DNA from: Verrucomicrobiota bacterium
GTDB lineage: Bacteria > Verrucomicrobiota > Kiritimatiellia > CAJWTS01
Length of the DNA: 33,342 nucleotides
Direction: 5' to 3'
NCBI GenBank assembly: GCA_027623315.1
Contig: JAQBYD010000044.1
Location: forward strand, 1 to 33,342
Of this stretch, positions 31,095 through 33,342 are shown piece after piece. The translations under genes were made by a program, and so were the position numbers. The notes beneath the pieces were generated by a model that was not told the origin of the DNA, ran no database searches, and saw only the letters and a list, made by a program, of their open reading frames with translations. Each line of letters opens with the position of its first letter. The stretch's first letter is position 1.

Positions 31095-32114
31095 TCAGCC
31101 CCCGATGGAGTACATCTCCACCTTATGCTTCTCCCGCTCCTCCGATGTCATTTCCGCTCTTTCTTCGGAGTAGCGGTCCGTTCGTGCGGCCCATGTATCG
31201 AGAATGGTCTTCAGGATCTTCTCGTCGCTGGCGTCGTGCCGCAGGAGGCCACGCAGGTCGACCCCTTCGGAAGCAAAAAGGCAGGTGTACAGGGAACCAT
31301 ACGCAGATAGGCGCGCGCGCGTGCACTGGCTGCAGAACGGCTGTGTGACCGAGGAGATAAACCCGATCTCTCCGGTCCCGTCAGAGAATAGGTAGCGGCT
31401 GGCGACCTCACCGAAGTAGTTCGGGTCCGCCGGAGCCAGTTCGTAACGCGTCTGAATAGTCGCCAGGATCTCCTTCGAGGGCACAATGTCCTTCATGCCC
31501 CATGCGTTCAGCGTGCCGACATCCATATACTCGATGAAACGCACCACGTATCCTTCGCCGCGCGCGAAGTTCACGAGGTCTAGCACGGCGTGCTCATTGA
31601 TGCCTCGTCGAATGACTACGTTTACTTTCACGGGACGCAGTCCCACCCGAACCGCTTCTTCGACTCCCGTGAGAACACGGTTGAGGTCGGCGCGAACCCC
31701 ACTCAACTCGGCGAAGCCTTCCTCGTCGAGATCGTCCATGCTGACCGTAATCCGTTGGAGCCCGGCGGCTTTCAGGTCTGCGGCGAGTTCAGCGAGGTGA
31801 TGCCCGTTCGTCGACAGCGCTACGTCCTCAATTCCGTCGATACGATTCAGGCTGCGGATGATGTCCGGCAACTCCTTGCGCAGCAGGGGTTCTCCGCCCG
31901 TGAGTCGAATCTTGCGCACTCCAAGTGACACGAAAAGGCGCACGAGACGGGTGATTTCATCCACGGTGAGCAGTTCATGACTGCGCAGGAAGCGGTACTG
32001 GTTCTCCGCCGGCATACAGTACCCGCAGCGAAAGTTGCAGGCGTCGATGACCGACACGCGCAGGTCGTGCATGGGCCGTCCTAAAGAGTCGACAATGGGG
32101 GGGACTGGGTTCAT
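31095..32114 (-). CDS. moaA: GTP 3',8-cyclase MoaA (radical SAM)
   Basis: MoaA uses a radical SAM cluster and a second 4Fe-4S cluster to cyclise GTP. The 339 residues are normal length. The N-terminal cluster motif is C26-x3-C30-x2-C33 (DACNFRCGYCMP), the SAM-contacting TGGEP is at 72-76, and the C-terminal cluster ligands are C261-x2-C264-x13-C278. The protein ends in Gly-Gly (YSIGG), the tail that MoaA needs for catalysis. It is the first gene of the minus-strand operon, with a promoter at 32141-32169. The moaC gene follows after about 30 bases. Confidence 0.96.
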   Translation of the reverse strand: MNPVPPIVDSLGRPMHDLRVSVIDACNFRCGYCMPAENQYRFLRSHELLTVDEITRLVRLFVSLGVRKIRLTGGEPLLRKELPDIIRSLNRIDGIEDVALSTNGHHLAELAADLKAAGLQRITVSMDDLDEEGFAELSGVRADLNRVLTGVEEAVRVGLRPVKVNVVIRRGINEHAVLDLVNFARGEGYVVRFIEYMDVGTLNAWGMKDIVPSKEILATIQTRYELAPADPNYFGEVASRYLFSDGTGEIGFISSVTQPFCSQCTRARLSAYGSLYTCLFASEGVDLRGLLRHDASDEKILKTILDTWAARTDRYSEERAEMTSEEREKHKVEMYSIGG

Positions 32115-32140
32115 AGTTTTGATGTCTTCACGTGTGAAAC

Positions 32141-32169
32141 ATCGTATCGACTGGTTCGAGACGGGTCAA
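32141..32169 (-). promoter_or_regulatory. Candidate promoter of the moaA-moaC-mobBA-moaD-moaE operon
   Basis: On the minus strand, TTGACC (32164-32169) and TACGAT (32141-32146) are 17 bp apart, matching the consensus at 5/6 and 4/6. Transcription would start near 32134, about 20 bases before the moaA ATG. This leader is too short for a molybdenum cofactor riboswitch. Confidence 0.5.
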
Positions 32170-32220
32170 CCGCATCGCGAGACGGTGCAGTTATTCTCGG
32201 TATGGCAGATCGGTCGTTTC

Positions 32221-32298
32221 GGGGACCGGCTAAAACCGGTACTCCAAACGGGTTTGGGCCGAAAGCGGCGTTGGGACTCCCGTCTTCAGGCGGTCCCA
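32221..32298. repeat. Block of four consecutive small hairpins between moaA and the DUF6941-like gene
   Basis: The stems are: ACCGG/CCGGT (32225-32229 with 32236-32240), CCAAAC/GTTTGG (32244-32249 with 32252-32257), GCCG/CGGC (32258-32261 with 32266-32269) and TGGGAC/GTCCCA (32272-32277 with 32293-32298). They are packed with almost no spacing. The block is upstream of the moaA promoter and about 50 bases before the DUF6941-like gene, so it could only form in a plus-strand leader. It resembles widespread intergenic repeats with an accgg-taaaa-ccggt loop (from memory). Confidence 0.6.
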
Positions 32299-32351
32299 TG
32301 CCATAATGAGAATCACCGGGGACGGCCCGTTCGTCTCCACGGAGTGGAACT

Positions 32352-32756
32352 ATGAACATTGAGATCGTATCCATCTGCGATGCGGCTACCGATACTGCCG
32401 GGAAACTTAACATTCTCGGCGCATTCGACACCGTCTTCACGTCGGCGGTTCCCTTCAAGTATCAGCACATGGCATTGGCCCTGCGGATACGCTTTACGCG
32501 CATCGAAGAGGGCGAACACAAGGTAAAGATCAATTTCGTGGACGCGGACGGCAAGCCCGTCATTCCGCCACTGGACGGTACGATCAACATCCGCTTCGCG
32601 GGGAATGCCCAGAGCGCAGTGGGGAACCTGATTATCAATATGAACAATGTAGAGTTTACGTCCGACGGAGAGTACTCGATCGATATCGCGATTAATGGTG
32701 TGCAGGCACACGCATTGCCGTTTTTCGTGAGGACTCAGCCCCAACAACGGAAGTGA
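32352..32756 (+). CDS. DUF6941-like hypothetical protein
   Basis: The 134-residue protein has no signal peptide or membrane segment. It starts MNIEIVSICDAATDTAGKLN and contains ALRIRFTRIEEGEHKVKINF and a proline stretch GKPVIPPLDG, followed by beta-rich sequence (GEYSIDIAINGVQAHALPFF). I recognise this as the pattern of DUF6941, a widespread protein of unknown function, with moderate confidence. The ATG at 32352 has GGAG (about 32340) upstream. Its stop overlaps the next reading frame by four bases (GTGA). Confidence 0.7.
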   Translation: MNIEIVSICDAATDTAGKLNILGAFDTVFTSAVPFKYQHMALALRIRFTRIEEGEHKVKINFVDADGKPVIPPLDGTINIRFAGNAQSAVGNLIINMNNVEFTSDGEYSIDIAINGVQAHALPFFVRTQPQQRK

Positions 32757-32926
32757 ACAGGGAATCACAGTCGACGACGAGGATCCCCACCATCGTGTGG
32801 ATCGCGTTGGTGGCACTGTTGGCACTGACGGTGCCGTTTTACTGGCCGGACAATACCATCCGCCCCTTCCTCCTCGGGCTTCCGGTCTGGGCCTTCGTCT
32901 CTCTCGTCTTCAGCGTCCTTTTCGCC
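32753..32926 (+). pseudogene. DUF3311-like small membrane protein, truncated at its C-terminus
   Basis: The frame starts with GTG 32753 and encodes one membrane segment (TIVWIALVALLALTVPFYW) and then FLLGLPVWAFVSLVFSVLFA, the pattern of the DUF3311 proteins that accompany sodium-solute symporters. After residue 58, at about 32926, the frame loses any resemblance (CPAICSRGMFNSRRC...), because symporter sequence continues in another frame. The normal C-terminal end is therefore missing, apparently through a deletion that joins the two genes. Confidence 0.55.
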
Positions 32927-33282
32927 TGTCCTGCTATCTGCTCTCGGGGGATGTTCAACTCTCGACGTTGCCGCAACGTGTCATGGATATCAACCCCGCC
33001 AAGGCGCTGCCGCCGTCACCGGAGAAGTTCCGGACCTGGGTCGGCATGCTCGTGCTCTTCTTCTTCGGAGGGGCGATGTATCCGCAGGGAATTCAGCGTC
33101 TCTATGCCGCCAAATCCATGCGGACGCTGAAACGGTCCCTCGCCGTGATGGTATTCCTGCCGCTCGGGCTCGTGCTGTTTACCCTGATGATGGGTGTACT
33201 CGCCATTCCGCAGTTTCCCGCACTCGACCGGATTCAGAGCGACAAAGTGATGACACTGATGCTGAACGCCCGTAAAAAGGGG
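32926..33282 (+). pseudogene. Remnant of a sodium:solute symporter (SSS family)
   Basis: A frame of about 118 residues from roughly 32926 (LSCYLLSGDVQLSTLPQRV...) carries the middle of an SSS transporter: FRTWVGMLVLFFFGGAMYPQ, GIQRLYAAKSMRTLKRSLAV and MVFLPLGLVLFTLMMGVLAI. Intact members have about 450-550 residues with 12-14 helices. The N-terminal third is absent at the junction with the DUF3311-like gene, and the coding sequence ends abruptly in ARKKGSVFQFVNFF, which is a translation of the repeat starting near 33276. It is thus cut at both ends and not functional. Confidence 0.65.
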
Positions 33283-33342
33283 TCAGTGTTTCAATTTGTT
33301 AACTTTTTTTGATTGCGCGGGTCTGTGGTGCTGGTAGCTTTG
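33276..33342. mobile_element. Probable edge of a repeat or mobile element interrupting the symporter remnant
   Basis: From AAAAAGGGGTCAGTGTTTCA on, the composition changes abruptly from GC-rich coding to AT-rich DNA containing the palindrome GTTAAC and a run of seven T. GGGGTCAGTGTTTCAA-type words are common in intergenic repeats next to RAYT-type transposases in environmental genomes (from memory). Only about 65 bases are visible, so the type of element cannot be decided. Confidence 0.4.

Noticed and set aside
32115-32351. Molybdenum cofactor riboswitch in front of moaA
   Set aside because: The likely transcript start leaves only about 20 bases of leader, and the structured block lies upstream of that promoter.

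Overview
The window is GC-rich, densely coded bacterial DNA with mixed gene orientation. A beta-barrel protein with a C-terminal Phe, a NrfH/NrfA nitrite reductase pair and several signal peptides indicate a Gram-negative cell with respiratory flexibility. The mixture of a Rieske-FMN glutamate-synthase-like protein, a LarA homologue, a four-helix-bundle (23S rRNA IVP) gene and many intergenic repeat families suggests an uncultured lineage of the PVC/Hydrogenedentota/Planctomycetota kind. That placement is inference and weak. No rRNA, tRNA, CRISPR array or intact transposase gene was seen.

Layout. 1-3.5 kb: the start of a secreted protein (minus strand), an outer-membrane barrel with a palindrome in its promoter spacer, cysC (minus), and a Rieske/glutamate-synthase-like gene broken by a frameshift. 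3.5-10.7 kb: polX, a LarA-like gene, a tandem-duplicated IVP gene between two 48-bp direct repeats, hisN (minus), a fructuronate-reductase-like SDR, and gnd. 10.7-14 kb: nrfH, nrfA (frameshifted near its start) and a PlsC-type acyltransferase. 14-19.3 kb: marR, an alpha/beta hydrolase, a DUF2339 membrane protein, and overlapping thyA-folA. 19.3-21 kb: a toxin-antitoxin island with a frameshifted VapC-like PIN gene, its small partner, and yefM-yoeB with a recognisable operator. 21-26.1 kb: a YadGH-type ABC exporter, a small membrane ORF and a two-domain M16 peptidase. 26.1-28.6 kb: repeats, then a tightly packed trio (DUF2071, four-helix membrane protein, TIGR01777 epimerase). 28.7-32.1 kb: a minus-strand molybdenum cofactor operon in the order moaA, moaC, mobBA fusion, moaD, moaE. 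32.3-33.3 kb: a DUF6941-like gene, then the wreck of a DUF3311/sodium-solute symporter pair that ends in a probable mobile repeat.

How genes work together. thyA-folA couples dTMP synthesis to dihydrofolate recycling. nrfHA would reduce nitrite to ammonium in the periplasm. moaA-C-D-E with mobBA covers most steps from GTP to guanylylated molybdenum cofactor, although moeA and mogA are absent here.

Most notable points: (1) an 8-bp minisatellite (7 units) lies at the moaD/moaE junction. It encodes a tail beyond the MoaD Gly-Gly end, and losing one unit would fuse MoaD in frame to MoaE. (2) The duplicated IVP gene sits in a repeat-bounded cassette. (3) Four genes (hisN, thyA, the vapC-like gene, yefM) have promoter-like elements placed so that transcription would begin at or within a few bases of the start codon, which suggests leaderless mRNAs. 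(4) Three genes carry small frameshifts. These may be real decay or sequence errors and should be checked against reads before biological interpretation.
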